From contig JAPTOF010000004.1 in NCBI GenBank assembly GCA_028554755.1, positions 3,210,501 through 3,274,500 on the forward strand: a stretch of 64,000 nt of DNA, in the 5' to 3' direction. How positions within the stretch are numbered: the first letter of the stretch is position 1; each line of letters starts with the position of its first letter. This document shows, one piece after another, positions 40,149 through 54,059 of this stretch. A model generated the notes under the pieces. It saw nothing but the letters and a program-made list of their open reading frames with translations. It searched no databases and was not told the DNA's origin. This stretch comes from Cordia subcordata (taxonomy: Eukaryota; Streptophyta; Magnoliopsida; Boraginales; Cordiaceae). Both the position numbers and the translations under genes were made by a program.

Positions 40149-40974
40149 TTAGTAGAAATTTTGATATTAAATTGCTTCTTTAACGTAAAGGTCCATTCAA
40201 AATAAATAAATTCTTGAAATATGCCATTCAAAATAAATAAATTCTTCAAATATGTGTAAATATAATGCTATGTCTGGATGCCTTAGGAAATATACTGGTG
40301 AACATATAATGGCCTCCATGAAACGTTTTGTTCAACTGCTTGATAAGAATTATTACTTTCCAATCGGAAAATAAGATATTAATAATTTTGAAATGTTAAG
40401 TCTGTCTTCTGTGAATTGATTTCATCTGGACTTTACATTATCAATGTTAAATGTGTGTACATATAGGGGATTATTATAGTTTTTGATAAAATTAAAAAAA
40501 AACTAAATATCTTTATTCTTAACTTTTATTTCACATAATCTAATACAGTGACAGAATTCGAATAATATAGGGAGTTTAACCAAAGGGGAAAATTAAATAA
40601 AATTTCGTACTCTTATTTTAGTTAATGGCTTGGTTTGATATGATATGAGCAAGAATGCAAAAAAAAATTAGATTACACGTAAACATGAGATCTTCTTCTT
40701 CCTTCTTTGTCTTTTTTTTTTTTGTAATTACGGTCATAAAAACTATAAAATACAAAAATAACCAAATTACAAAACTAATCAAAATCATGTTATAAGAACA
40801 CACAACGCTAAGAGAACCCCAACTACATGCATATCCTTCTTTCCCCATTCCCTCTTTCTTACATACGCGCAACTGAGTACTGAGTACACACTGAAGTTAT
40901 TAATTCTAGGTCTTTCCGCCTGTGGTACTTTTGATGCATGAAATCGGGGAGGAGTTAGAAATTTAACATATGGG

Positions 40975-41170
40975 CGAAGTTTTAATAAATTTTTTATTTA
41001 AAAAATGCATGAATTATCTTAATAAGACATCTCATTAATTCACAAAATAACAAAAGTACATAGTCAAAATTCATTGAATTACACTGTGCATGTTGCAACT
41101 AAATTGAGAATAAAGACCTCTTTTGATTTGAAAAACGTTTTGTCCAACAATACCAAAAAGTATTTTTTAT
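40975..41170. repeat. Satellite-associated flank, type 2 (copy 1)
   Basis: The sequence from GAAGTTTTAATAAATTTTTTAT through CACAAAATAACA and GAGAATAAAGACCTCTTTTG to ACCAAAAAGTAT is repeated at about 44860-45115 in the same orientation. Here it directly precedes satellite array B. Confidence 0.82.
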
Positions 41171-41204
41171 TCTTCAAACATGTTTGATTAAATCTACAAA
41201 GTAA

Positions 41205-41580
41205 ATATTAAAATTCAAACTTTAATGGATAACTAAGCACAAACTTAAGTAATCATCGTATGCGACAGTACCCTTAATATAAGAAAAAAACTTTAATTGA
41301 GTAACGAAGTACAAACGCGAAAAAAACTAACTTTTCTAAGCCAAAAGTTAAATGATTGTTATATATGACAACACCGTTAAATATAAGACACAAACTTTAA
41401 TTGGAATATCCAAAGCGCAGACGCGACACAAAATTAATTTTTATAAGCTGAAAGTTAAATGATCGTCTACGATGACACCATTAAAGATAAGGTGCAATCT
41501 TTAATGGAGTAACCTGAGCACAAACGTGACAAAAATTAACTTTTACAAATCGGAAGTTAATTGCTTGTCGTATACAACCA
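41205..41580. repeat. Satellite array B, ~3.5 diverged units of the 118-bp family
   Basis: Markers (C/A)AAACTTTAAT, GTATGCGACA, TTAACTTTT(A/C)(T/C)AA and GACAACACCGTTAAATATAAGA recur in the order seen in array A. Units are shortened and more diverged than in array A. Confidence 0.88.
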
Positions 41581-41581
41581 C

Positions 41582-42880
41582 TGTAATGACCTAGGTCAAT
41601 CTACTGGCCTATCACTATATTTAACATAAATAACTAGTCCAAAATTGTTAAGCCTATATATGATTATGGTAGTAATAATAAACCTAAACTATTATAAAAT
41701 ATACACAAATGTCACAAAAAATCAAGGTGGGAGGGTGTTTCACACCTCCTCCTTAAACACACTCTGTCCTCATAGCGCAAAACACAAACACAAGTATAGT
41801 CCAGGACCGTGAGGCTAATCAATTGCTCCAAAGTACTTTACTATGATAACAGTAATAATGAATCCAAAACGTTATAAAGTACATATACATATCACAAAGA
41901 ACTAATGTAGAAAGGCATTATAGACTTTCCCCCTAAACACGCAATGTCTTCATTGCGCCAAACACAAACACAACTATGGTCCAAGACTTAAGGCCACATG
42001 GAATTTGCCCTGAGTGTCTCTAACACCACCTTTAATAATCTAAACCTAGCTACTGGTCTACCACTATAAGTGACCTAATCAACTAGTCCAAAATGATTAA
42101 GCTTTGTGACAATAGTAGCTAATGAACTCAAACCATGCTAAAATGCACATAAATCTTCCAAAAAATCGATGTTGGATGGGGCATTATATGCTCTCCCTTA
42201 AAGACATGACATCCTCGTCCCACCAAACACAAACAGAATAGAACCACAATCTAAGATCCTGAGCGGCATGAAATTCTTCTAGAGTCTGCTCTAATATCAC
42301 CTGTAACGATCTAGACCCAACTACTATCTTATCACCACAAGTGAGCGTAATTAACTAGTCTAAAATGCTTAATCCCTAGATGACAGTAGTTAGTAGACTT
42401 AAACTGTTATAAAGTACACATAATCCTCACAGAGAACCAAAGTGGGATGGGGAGTTAGGCCTACCACCAAAAGTGACCCAATAAACTACTCCAAAATACT
42501 TAAGCCTTGTATTGACAGTAGTTAGTGAATTCTAGCCAACTAATGTGGGATAGGGCACTCAAGCTATTATAAAGTGCACACAAATCTCAAAAAGAACCAA
42601 TATAAGACAGGGCATTGCAATCTTCCCTTTCAAGATGCAATGTTCTCGTTGCGCCAAACAAAAACAAAACAGAACCACCAATGTAGGATAGGGTGTTACA
42701 GACTCTCTTTTAAAGACATAATGTCCTTGTCGCACCAAATACAAACAGAACAAAGCCATAGTCCAAGACCCTAAGCGGCATAAAATCCACTCAAAGCATG
42801 CTCTAATAACACTTGTAATGACCCAAGGTCAAATATCACTCTACTACCACATTGAGCCTAATCTATTGGCTTAAAATACT
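41582..42880. repeat. Degenerate tandem array, irregular 130-290 bp spacing
   Basis: TGTAA(T/C)GA(C/T)C(T/C), AACTAGTCCAAAAT(G/T)(A/C)TTAAG, TATAAA(G/A)T(A/G)CACA(T/C)A, (G/T)TGGGA(T/G)(G/A)G and GCGCCAAACA(C/A)AAACA recur in the same order. The CTAGTCCAAAAT marker or a variant appears near 41633, 41823, 42083, 42354, 42486 and 42858. The block is bracketed by the satellite arrays B and C. No coding content was seen. Confidence 0.82.
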
Positions 42881-43216
42881 TAAACACGTCATGATAATAA
42901 TAGTAAACAAAGTCATTCTAAAGACTTGCAAGCAACATTATTCAGACTACTGTTTAGAGCAGTGATTGCAAAGTTTTAGTATAAGCTCAATAGGAGAATC
43001 CATCTAAGGCAATTTTGTACGGAGGAGCAGTTATTTGAGAAGAAAGCTAGGAGTATTAGAATCAATTGTAGAAAGTTTCCTAGTAGCTTACTTAACACTT
43101 TTATTAGGGATTCTTGGGAATTGGAGGATATCCTTGTATAGATCGTCTTCCTTGTTACTGTTGTAAAGATCTCATTTGAGCTTAATGAAAACACTCTTGC
43201 TTTTCTTGCAAAAGAG

Positions 43217-44530
43217 ACAATACCATTAATATAAGTTACAAACTTTAACCAAAGTGCAAACTTAAATAATTAATGTATGCGAAAATTTTTTTTAACTTTT
43301 ATAAGCCAGAAGTTAACTGATCACCGTATACGACAATAACATTAAATACAAGATTCAAATTGTAATTGATAACCAAGCATGAAGTAAGGACTCGTTTGGT
43401 ACCATTGCTGTTTCCGGTTTTCTGTTTTTGTTGATCAAAATTTGAAAATCAGTTCGTTTGTTTTTGTTTTCGTTTTCTGGAAAAACAAAAACCAACAACC
43501 TATTTTTGCAACTTTGATAAACAAGAAAAAGTGGTTTTCCTAGGTTGTGGTAACAGGTTTTTAAAACTTTTATTCACTTTGTACTGATTACCTTTTAAAA
43601 AAATCTTTTCAAAATTAATTTGAACTCATTAATTTCTTTGAAAAATAATTATTAAAATTAAAATTATTTAAAAAATATTTTTAAAATTTTTTATTTTAAA
43701 AATAAATTTTCAAAAATATTTTTAAAAATAAAATTAATTTTATAAAAAAATTTTAGAAATAATTAAAATATTTTTTAAAAATAATTTAATAAATGAAAAT
43801 ATTTTGAAAATAATTTTAATTTATAAACATTTTTAAAAAATTTAAAAATTAAAAAAAATTTGAATAAATTAAAAATACATTTACAAATTAATTTGATAAA
43901 TTAAATTTAATTTTAAAAAATATTTTAATAAATTATAATTAGTTTTAGAAAATTAAAACATTTTAAGAATTAAAATTTAAATTATTTTTAAAAATAATTA
44001 TTTTTATAAATATTTTTTAAAAATAACTTTGTTATTTTTAGAAACATTCTAAAAAATAAATAATAAAATAATAAATTAAAATTCTAAAAATTTCAAAATT
44101 AAAAATAAAATATGTTCTCAAAAAAATTAAATTTTTTTTTGAAATTATAATCTTAAAGAAAATAAATCAATTTTATAATATTCTCACTGTTTTTTTTACA
44201 AAATATTCTCAAATATTTTTATTTGTTCTATTTAACATAAAATACTAAAATGAAAAATAAGAGACAAGAATAGTTTGTAAACTATGGACAACCAAACATG
44301 TTTTCGATTTTTGTTTATAGATTTTATAATTTAATCAAACGCGTTTACAGTTTCTGTTTTTAATTGTTGTTGGCAGTTTTTTGTTTATGATTCTAGTTTT
44401 TGTTTTTAAAATTTTTGATAGTGTTACCAAACGAGCCCTAAAGTAATTGTTGTACAAAACTTAAGTTTCTAAATCAGAAAGTTAAATGGTTATTGTATAC
44501 GACAAAAATTAACTTTTCTAAGAAAATGAA
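43217..44530. repeat. Satellite stretch C, split by a transposon
   Basis: Units of the 118-bp family occupy 43217-43387 and 44439-44530 (AACTTTAACCAAAGTGC, TATGCGAAAA, ATAAGCCAGAAGTTAACTGATC, then AAGTTAAATGGTTATTGTATACGACAA). The interruption is exactly the element 43388-44438. Confidence 0.88.
43388..44438. mobile_element. Terminal-inverted-repeat element, 1,051 bp, TAA target duplication (PIF/Harbinger-like)
   Basis: The left end is GGACTCGTTTGGTACCA; the reverse complement of the right end is GGGCTCGTTTGGTAACA, 15 of 17 identical. TAA flanks both sides (43385-43387, 44439-44441). Removing the element and one TAA restores GCATGAAGTAAAGTAATTG, which lines up without gaps with the satellite consensus GCATGAACTTAAGTAATCG, so the insertion boundaries are well supported. 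The interior is extremely AT-rich (43600-44220) with no reading frame, so it is non-autonomous. Confidence 0.88.
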
Positions 44531-44850
44531 AAATTCAAGACGTAAACTATCATACTACGCGAAGTTGATGTTTTAAAATTTTAAATTTCTGAATTTTAAA
44601 AAAGAAAAAAAACCTAAATGATGGTTATATATAGAAATTAAAAAGAAATATCAAAATAACCTCCAGAAAACTGAGAAAATGATGTTTTATGACAAATCAC
44701 TGTGTTTATTGCTTTCTAGCCTATTGAATCAGTTCCATTGTACTTTTTTACCCTCAGTTTAAGAAATCCAGAATCAAATGAAATATAATCCTTTAATTTA
44801 TTTTTTCAATGTCAGAGTTATGAAGTTTGGAAAAAGAAACCCAGGAATTT
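44531..44850. repeat. Flanking tail of the satellite (copy 2)
   Basis: Matches 36991-37310 in order and orientation, with many substitutions and small indels. Confidence 0.85.
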
Positions 44851-44859
44851 ACTGTAGGG

Positions 44860-45115
44860 ACGAAATCTTGATAAATTTTTTATTTTGAAAAATTCATGGA
44901 CTTTTTCAAAAAAAAAAAATCTTATTCACAAAATAACAACAACACACCCTCAATATTTGAAAAAAAAGAAAAAATTCACTGGATTAGACTCCGTGCAAGA
45001 TGCAACCAAAACTGAGACTGGATTAGAATCCGTGCAAGATGCAACCAAAACTGAGAATAAAGACCTCTTTTGATTTGGAAAAACTCTCGTCAAATAAACC
45101 AAAAAGTATTTGAGT
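44860..45115. repeat. Satellite-associated flank, type 2 (copy 2), with a 39-bp tandem duplication
   Basis: Matches 40975-41170. It differs by a tandem copy of a 39-bp unit (44981-45019 and 45020-45058, starting GGATTAGA and containing CCGTGCAAGATGCAACCAAA), differing mainly at one base. Confidence 0.85.
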
Positions 45116-45859
45116 ACATCCATAATGTAAATATGCCTCATTTATTAATCTGAAAATCATATATATCTATCATAAAAAATCAGTAACTTATCAAGATATT
45201 GTTATCAAATAAATTATTAATAAAAATGCCAAACTTATATCTTACTAATTAATGTTCAAACAAAGAGTTAGGTAAACTTATTATTGAAAATCAATAAAAA
45301 TGAATTAAATACTACACTAAATTCAAGATTTTAAATAACCTACTAGGACTTAAATAACCCGTTATTCTCAATAAATTTATTTTTTAAACAATAGTATAAG
45401 AGGTCTAGAGAAATAACAATCCAGTAGACTCATTAACGAAAGGATCTACAATGGATCTAGGTTCATGCATAAACATTTTTTTCTTAAAAAAAGAGCTAAT
45501 GGGGCCATTGCCTTCCTCTGGTGATAATAGTATGAATGCGGTCACAAATTGCAAATATCAGTCCTTTGATATTTTAAAGCACGCTAAGTTCAAGCCCCTA
45601 TAACAAAAAGAAATTAAAAAAAATATAGAAAAGCTTAAAATTTTAAGCTCTGACAACAAATTGGTAAGACCAAGTGAGTCAGACAATAGTTTGAAATCCC
45701 ATGCACAAAAGGTCAAAGCATAAATTAAAGTTTCCAATAAAGTGAAACTTAAATGTTTAGTTGTGATGAATTCATTAGCTACTAATAAGGACATTAACTA
45801 TCCAATACAACTTCTCCAAAAAACACTTCTACAAAATCTCAAATGGCAAAACTTGAATT

Positions 45860-47659
<1,800 letters not shown>

Positions 47660-47731
47660 TTTTGGAGCGTCTGCTAGGGGGTGCCGCGGAGGGGTGTTGC
47701 GGTGGTGGAGTTCAACGTCGGAGGTTTACGC

Positions 47732-47864
47732 TAGGGTTTGACAAAGAGATGATATGCTAGGCTTTTTTACTGTCTGGTTTGATGGGTTTGGGCCTGTGCT
47801 TTGGAGATGGCTTCCATAGGTCCACTACGAAACCCATACTTGTCTGGGCTTCAACTATTGGGCT
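47732..47864 (-). promoter_or_regulatory. eL14 promoter: telo-box and site II motifs
   Basis: A telo-box (AAACCCTA on the minus strand) is at 47732-47739, about 75 bp upstream of the start codon. Site II motifs TGGGCC/T are at 47789-47794, 47845-47850 and 47859-47864. The arrangement repeats that of the eEF2 promoter in this window. Confidence 0.75.
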
Positions 47865-49097
47865 TTCGTGATCATAAGCTCCAATTTCACTTCTTTCGTG
47901 GTTAAGCAGCTTATGATCCTCATTAGTAAATAATAAATAGATAGAGAAATGTTATGTTTTATTAATAAATAATGCACTTTCTTTATGTTTTCAAATGATA
48001 GAAAAGCCTTTTATTTAGTTAAATTAAATTGCTTATAAACATGTAAAAGAAAAATAGCGATGTTTCTTCTTCTTTGTTTACTTGCTTATAAGCAAAGATT
48101 TACAAAATGTACAACTTTTATTTCTTTTAACTTATAAGCAAACTTGACAAACCTATAAACAAGGCCAAACACAATGTGACACCCTCTTGAAATGTATCGC
48201 TTCATTTGCCTTTTTCAAACAAAATAAGTAGCTCGTACAAATTTCACAAACTAAAAATATTAGCGTAGAGTCAAATATTCCCAGTCATCAAGAAATCAAG
48301 ATATTGGCTGTAATTTACAAGACAATGATCTATAACAGTCTTTTTGGCTAAGCTTATTTGAGGCTTATAAGTTATAAGTCGTAAATAATAAAAAATACGT
48401 GAAATTACAGTTACAAAACCAAGATGCATAGGCATAAGCCCAACGACGCCGTTCCTTGAGTCCTTGTGAAAATAAATCTATATAACAAACAAACAACGAG
48501 CGAAGTCTAAACAAGTCAGTTACAGTAAAACGTTGGACCGAAGCAAAACACAAAGACACTCAGACGAGGTAAACGAGATTTCTCTTCTTTCCTCTTTCTT
48601 GATCTAATTTCCAATTCACATTTTTCTAGTTGCTTATAATTCTTTTCGTAATTTCATTGGAATTTACTTTTAAACAGATTGCTTAAACCATGGATTTACT
48701 GCTGATCTCTGTATATTTGCTTTCAAAATCAAGCAGAGAATGATCTCAGTATGCTAATCGTAATGCTATCTACAAGATTTGTTTATTGTTGTTATACGCG
48801 TGTGGATCAAAATGCAAACTTTCTGATTATTATAATTTTCACTCGTTTTACTTATTTTGTGAAATCAAAGTTATGAAAATAGATATTTAAGTTGATAGTA
48901 AAAGGGCTACGGTATAATTCACATAGATATGGCTTGTGATCGCTTAAATGTGCCTGCAAATATGTTCTTTGTCATATATGTGTGCTCGTGCATGTCCCCG
49001 CGCGTGTGTTTTTTTTTGGTTTTTCCTCCTTCGTGTGGTTCAAAGGAGTAAAATTTGATGTTATGTAGTGAATTTTATTGCAGTTAAGCACCAAAAA
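47865..49097. other. eL14 upstream DNA and GLTP1 promoter and leader
   Basis: The two genes are divergent. The GLTP1 5' UTR probably begins near 48540 and has a leader intron from the donor GACGAG-GTAAAC (near 48569) to the acceptor TTGCAG just before 49084, leaving TTAAGCACCAAAAA in front of the ATG. The part between 47865 and 48500 is AT-rich with nothing else recognised. Confidence 0.5.
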
Positions 49098-51454
49098 ATG
49101 GAAGGGACTGTGTTTGCCCCGGCTTTAGACGGAATGAAGCATGTGAAATCCGAAGAGGGAGAAATGCTCACCAAGCCTTTCTTGGATGTCTGCAAACAGA
49201 TTTTACCTGTAATAGGTATGATTAGTTTACCTTTAGCTCAATAGGGATGCTTTACATTCAAGTTTTCTTTTAGTTAAAGCTCAAATCTTTTTCATGTCTT
49301 GTTTGTAAAATCTACTTGCTTCTGTAGTTAGTGTGTATTTGATCAGCTATGGAGGTTCTTCTATAGTCCCTTGGTCTTCTTTATAAAATTCTTGAAATTC
49401 CCCATTCTTGCTTGCTTCTGAGATTGAAGTTGTAAGCCTCAATGCAGCATCTTAGAGAACAAGAAACGAGTTCTCTTGTACGTGGATTGGTGGCTGTACT
49501 TATTTCCTTTTCTTTTCCTTTATTTTAGCTTTTATACCAAGATACTGTTTTGGGTATTTCCTGTATTAATGTGTACTTGTTGTATAGCTGACTTTTGTGA
49601 TCATTTCTTAATTCTCCTTCTCATCTATTCCCCCTATCCCCCCCTTGTTATTTTATCTCTTTTGCATTGATGGAGAACTCTCTCTTCATTTTCTAACCAA
49701 TTGGGGATAAATTGCCAGACCAGTTTGGTGCTGCATTGACGCTTGTCAAGTCAGATATTGGGGGGAACATAACGGTGAGGCTTTCTCCCATGTCTTCACT
49801 GAAAGCAGGACTTTTATATTTTAACTCTTTACCTCTGCATTTGCAGTGATTGACATTATTCTTTTGCAATGACTGTTTTTGCTGTATTTCTAACCTTACA
49901 ATGAATCACGGAGTGCATCAAAAGAACTAGATTGATGTAGGATGATACCTTCTAATGGATAGAGAGACTAGATTTGACAATGTGACTATTTGTTCACTCT
50001 CATTCAAGCTAGATTCTTTTTTATCCAATAATTAATATATGATTTGATTACCTGGTAGATATGTATCTCTTTCTTTGCAGAGGTTAGAGAACAAATATTT
50101 GACCAACCCAACAAAATACAATCACTTATACAGCATGGTGAGAGAAGAGGTTGAAGCCAAAACAGCAAAAGGCTCATCTAGTTGCACTAATGGTCTTCTT
50201 TGGTTGACCAGGTATTCAATTAGGAATCATTTTCCAACTTTCTGTTGTGCTCCTGGCATGAGCACATCAGTGCACTTAACAAGATCTCACTGGCTGCTAA
50301 TGCTTGTTTTACGTATTGAAGGACATTCCTTCACATATTCTTAAAAATTCACTTGCATGAGATAGCATTTTACTGTATAGTTCTGAGAATCACTTGAATG
50401 ACATTCTCAGGGCCATGGATTTTTTGGTGGAATTGTTCCATAATTTAGTGGAACATGCAGACTGGACCATGTCACAAGCTTGTGCTGATTCCTACAACAA
50501 GACTTTGAAAAAATGGCATGGATGGCTAGCCAGTTCCAGTTTTACGGTAATAAAATTTTTGACGAAGAGAAATTTGCCAGCTATTTCTTGTTTTATGGCT
50601 CTCCAACTGTGTGAATAGTTGAGTCTATTAAAATTAATTATTCTATTATCTCATTAAGAATCCTGCCAGTAACCACAGATGGACATTTTCCACAAAAAAA
50701 AGAAAAGCTTTTGGCAGTTAAAAACATTGGATACATTTTTACATTATGTTCATGATCTTATTTGCAGTTAGAGTTGATGGTATTAAGGACGATTCCCATC
50801 ACTGTCTGGTCATAGCGTCTGTAAGTGTTGATGTTACCGTATTATTTAATTCGCCATGAAGTGGAATTGATTCCATTTCCTACCATTTGAATCCAACCTG
50901 ATTACCTCCTTTTGGTGCCTCCTTTTCTGTAGTTTACCTTGTTACTGATCTTTGGTCTGCCAGTTCTAGGATTTCTCCCCATTCTTTCTGGAAGTTATCA
51001 GAAATTTCTAGTGCTCTAATTTCATGCCTCTGGTTTCTTTTCATCTAGTAGTTAGCTTTTATCGACTTACTTACTGTAAGAGGACTGAAAATTTGCTGGT
51101 CCTTGGTTGGAATCACAGCTCGCCATGAAGCTTGCACCTGATAGAAAGAAGTTTATGGATGTCATAGCCGGGAAAGGTGATATCGGTAGTGACATTGAGA
51201 AGTTCTCCACGACATTCTCCCCGCTTCTTGAAGAGAACCACAAGTTCTTGGTAAGTTTTCTTGATATCCCAACCCCTGACATAACAAAGAAATTCGAATA
51301 CGTGCACCTTTCCTCATTTCCCTTCTAATAAATGTTGGAGAATTAGTCTTATAACTTAATGGAATCGTACCTCAAAGACATCATATGTAAAATGATGTTT
51401 TGCATTTTTCACTTGCAGGCTAGTGTTGGACTCGACAATATGAAAGCTTCTTAA
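49098..51454 (+). CDS. GLTP1: Glycolipid transfer protein 1 (GLTP domain)
   Basis: Six exons: 49098-49215, 49719-49774, 50081-50211, 50411-50546, 51119-51250 and 51419-51454. They join to 202 residues, the length of Arabidopsis GLTP1. The protein is a single all-helical GLTP fold. The headgroup-binding residues are visible: D52 and N56 in KSDIGGNI, W99 in GLLWLTRAM and H138 in KKWHGWL. The Trp in LLWLTR is the glycolipid-type feature; the ceramide-1-phosphate transfer proteins (ACD11/CPTP) carry an R-x3-R motif there instead. This makes glycosylceramide the likely cargo and rules against ACD11. The protein is soluble, with no signal peptide or membrane segment. It probably moves glucosylceramide between the ER and other membranes. 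The C-terminus is ASVGLDNMKAS. Confidence 0.95.
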
Positions 51455-52662
51455 AGGGCTACCCGAGGCAGACTTGTACCGATTCAATGATGGTTTTTCA
51501 CTTTAATTAAGACCCCAGCCTTATGACATTTGCTGAGACTTCGAGAATCATATGATTGTCCCTTCTGCTTATGATAATATTTTTATGACATTATACGATG
51601 TCATGTAACTTTTCCTTTTCGATATACGATTTGATGAAAAAAGATATTAAAGGGAGCTTTTGTTATGGTTTAAAACTGTTAAGATGTATACTTGCTTGGC
51701 TTTAAAAAAAAAATTTATAAAATCTAGCACCAATAAGTTTTAAGATGAAATTCCATGATTTTTAACGAAAACAACTCTAGACTCCTTTTGTGAAAAGAAG
51801 TAGAAAACAAAAAAGAAACATTCATGATAATTTTTGCATCCCCCGAGACTCAACATTCATTAGTAAATGAGATTTTAAAATGATAGTGGAGAGAGAGGCT
51901 TTTATCAACTCCCCAACTTAAAATTTTGATCAGGAAAAAATATAGTGGATTTTGTCACGTGTAAGATAACCCGTTTTCTTAGTACAGGGAAACCTTGGAT
52001 CAGTAGCACGAAGGCTTGTGTCGTAACCACAATTATTACAATTTTGTTTTGTAAACACATGACTTAAACATGATTTTATTCAAACCTCAAGTTTCGAGAC
52101 ACGTCTGGTTTGTAGTTAGCGGGTGAGAAGAACTAGCAATGCATTGCCATTGAAATAACGAAAGGTTTGCTTTAACGGCTTCTTTGCAAGAGAGTGTTTA
52201 ACCTCTTACCTCCCCCATTGACCTCATTCACATAGAAGAGTCAAAACCAGCTTGAAGGTTTGCCCCACCTTGCCTTCTTTCTATTTCTATCTTTTGACTC
52301 TCTTCTATGTCCATAATTTTCAAGAAAATCGAATCAAGTCACTCAGGTGATCATACAAAAAGATTCAACATTGCATGGATTGCTGAATCCATGACAATAT
52401 TGTAATGACTACCTTTGATGAGGTTTGTGTTTGTCGCCCCTCACTAAATTCGATTCATTTTTTGTAATTCGTGTATGTTAGGGGCCAAGCTAGACCTCGG
52501 TTAATGGAATATGCATTGGTTTGGTATGGTTTGGCTATGTGTGTTATAAATTAAAAATGTCGTTTGATGTGATCAGGTCCTCAAGTTTTGGTGATACCAT
52601 TTCAAGCAATGTTCTGCTAAATTGAGAAGATTTGGTTAGCAAGATTGGATTATAAGAAAGAG
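51455..52662. other. GLTP1 3' side and promoter of the CRIB gene
   Basis: The first 200 bp are probably GLTP1 3' UTR. The rest should hold the promoter and leader of the RIC gene. No further gene, TATA box or repeat could be supported. Confidence 0.5.
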
Positions 52663-54059
52663 ATGTCAACCAAGGTGAAAGGCCTCTTGAAAGGCCTGAG
52701 GTATATTTCTCAGATGTTTGGTGAGTAATTATTCTATCCTCTCAAGCACATCTTTGCGCAAACAAAATTGTATTCAGATGATTAGTCACAAATATGATGC
52801 CAATCTCTGGAAATATTTTGTCACTTGTCAAAATCCATGTAAAAATGCGACAAATTTTTTTTTTCATTCATTTTTTACATAGATAAATCCAAGAATTCCA
52901 GTCTCTCTCAAAAACGCTAATTGGTTTTAAGATGAAAACTCGAGGGTTACTTATCATTGACAGAATTGCTTGTTTGATACAGATGAGGAGAAAAAAGAAC
53001 AAGAAATGGAGATTGGATTTCCCACAGATGTAAAGCATGTGGCTCACATTGGTTGGGATGGACCATCTGTTGATTCACCAAGCTGGGTATTGATCATTTT
53101 CAGCTTTCCAGATTGTTTCTTGTTATGCATTGTGTTGAATCATACAATAGTTGTAGCATCCTATGTTTCAGAATTAGCCATGAAATTTTGAACAAAAAGG
53201 CTTTTTCACATAGAATTTGAGATTGATAAACAATATTACATTGTCCATGACATTGTGATCCTTGGATTTGAAAGACATCGCTTAAGCAATTCACCTCCCA
53301 ATTGTGCAGATGAAGGACTTCAAATCAGAAGGTGGGTGTCAATCAGGACCGTTGAATGGCGGAAATGATAAACAGAATCCTGAAGGTTAGTTCTGCTCCA
53401 CTTCCGCAATTCAAGATTAACAATTTCTGCAGACATGTTTAAAATTAGAGTCTTCTGTAACTAAAGTTAATCTATCTGTATTCGTATCTGGAATCATCTA
53501 TCAGTAAATCGAAGAAGGGTAAGTTCGAACTAAGCTAAATGCTACTAGTATTTCATTTGTTTCCTCTATGTTTCTTGATTAGCCCAATTATTGGACCATG
53601 TTATTGAGGCAAAACAACTTGCAAACACCACTGCAGACACAAACATCCAGGAACATTTTATGTTTTCTCCCTATGTTATCTGAGAAGATGTATCTTTTTT
53701 GTTCTGAATCTTGTTTACATATTGTTTTGATAGATTCAAAACTTCGTTCCCCAAGGAAAGAGAAGTCGAAGCAGTCAAGGCGACATCACTCGAAGGACTC
53801 ATCAGACGGTGCTAAATCAGCTCGGCAACTCCAGGATGGAAGCACTGGATCTGAATCACCGTCAAACCTTCCAGATATCCCCAAGAAATCGCGGCGAAAG
53901 AAATCAAAGGAGTCTGTGGGTGAAGGCTCAAACCGAAGAGCAAAAGGCAAAAGCACTAGCAGTTCTGGGAGTTCGGATCCTGGACCAGAAAATGAATCAT
54001 CAGCCGGGCCACAAAATGATGGACAAAAGGAAAACAAAGAGAGCAATGGAGTCCCTTGA
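52663..54059 (+). CDS. ROP-interactive CRIB motif protein (RIC family)
   Basis: Four exons: 52663-52720, 52983-53086, 53310-53385 and 53734-54059. They join to 187 residues. The N-terminus (MSTKVKGLLKGLRYISQMF) is the short amphipathic start common to one RIC group. The CRIB motif at 30-45, IGFPTDVKHVAHIGWD, keeps the I, P, both His (38 and 41), G and D of the consensus that binds GTP-loaded Rho-of-plants (ROP) GTPases. The conserved plant continuation GPSVDSPSW and then MKDF follows. The second half is disordered, rich in Lys, Ser and Arg (KKSRRKKSKES), without known domains. RIC proteins are effectors linking ROP to actin, microtubules or auxin-dependent traffic; the N-terminal group (RIC9/10/11-like) is suggested by the short size, but the paralogue is not certain. 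Confidence 0.92.

Larger units (their letters stand above)
38969..45859. other. Repeat-dominated intergenic region between the small EAR-like gene and eL14
   Basis: About 6.9 kb with no recognisable gene. It is largely accounted for by a MITE (39909), two satellite stretches, their flanking tails, a degenerate tandem array (41582-42880) and a 1,051-bp terminal-inverted-repeat element, each listed. Near 42940-43200 a non-repeated segment ends ATTTGAGCTTAATGAAAA followed by a pyrimidine-rich run; it could be part of a decayed LTR, but I found no matching ends. Confidence 0.55.

Noticed and set aside
49098..51454. Naming the GLTP gene ACD11
   Set aside because: I first considered ACD11 because of the GLTP fold. 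The LLWLTR motif and the whole sequence fit GLTP1, and the ACD11-type R-x3-R is absent.
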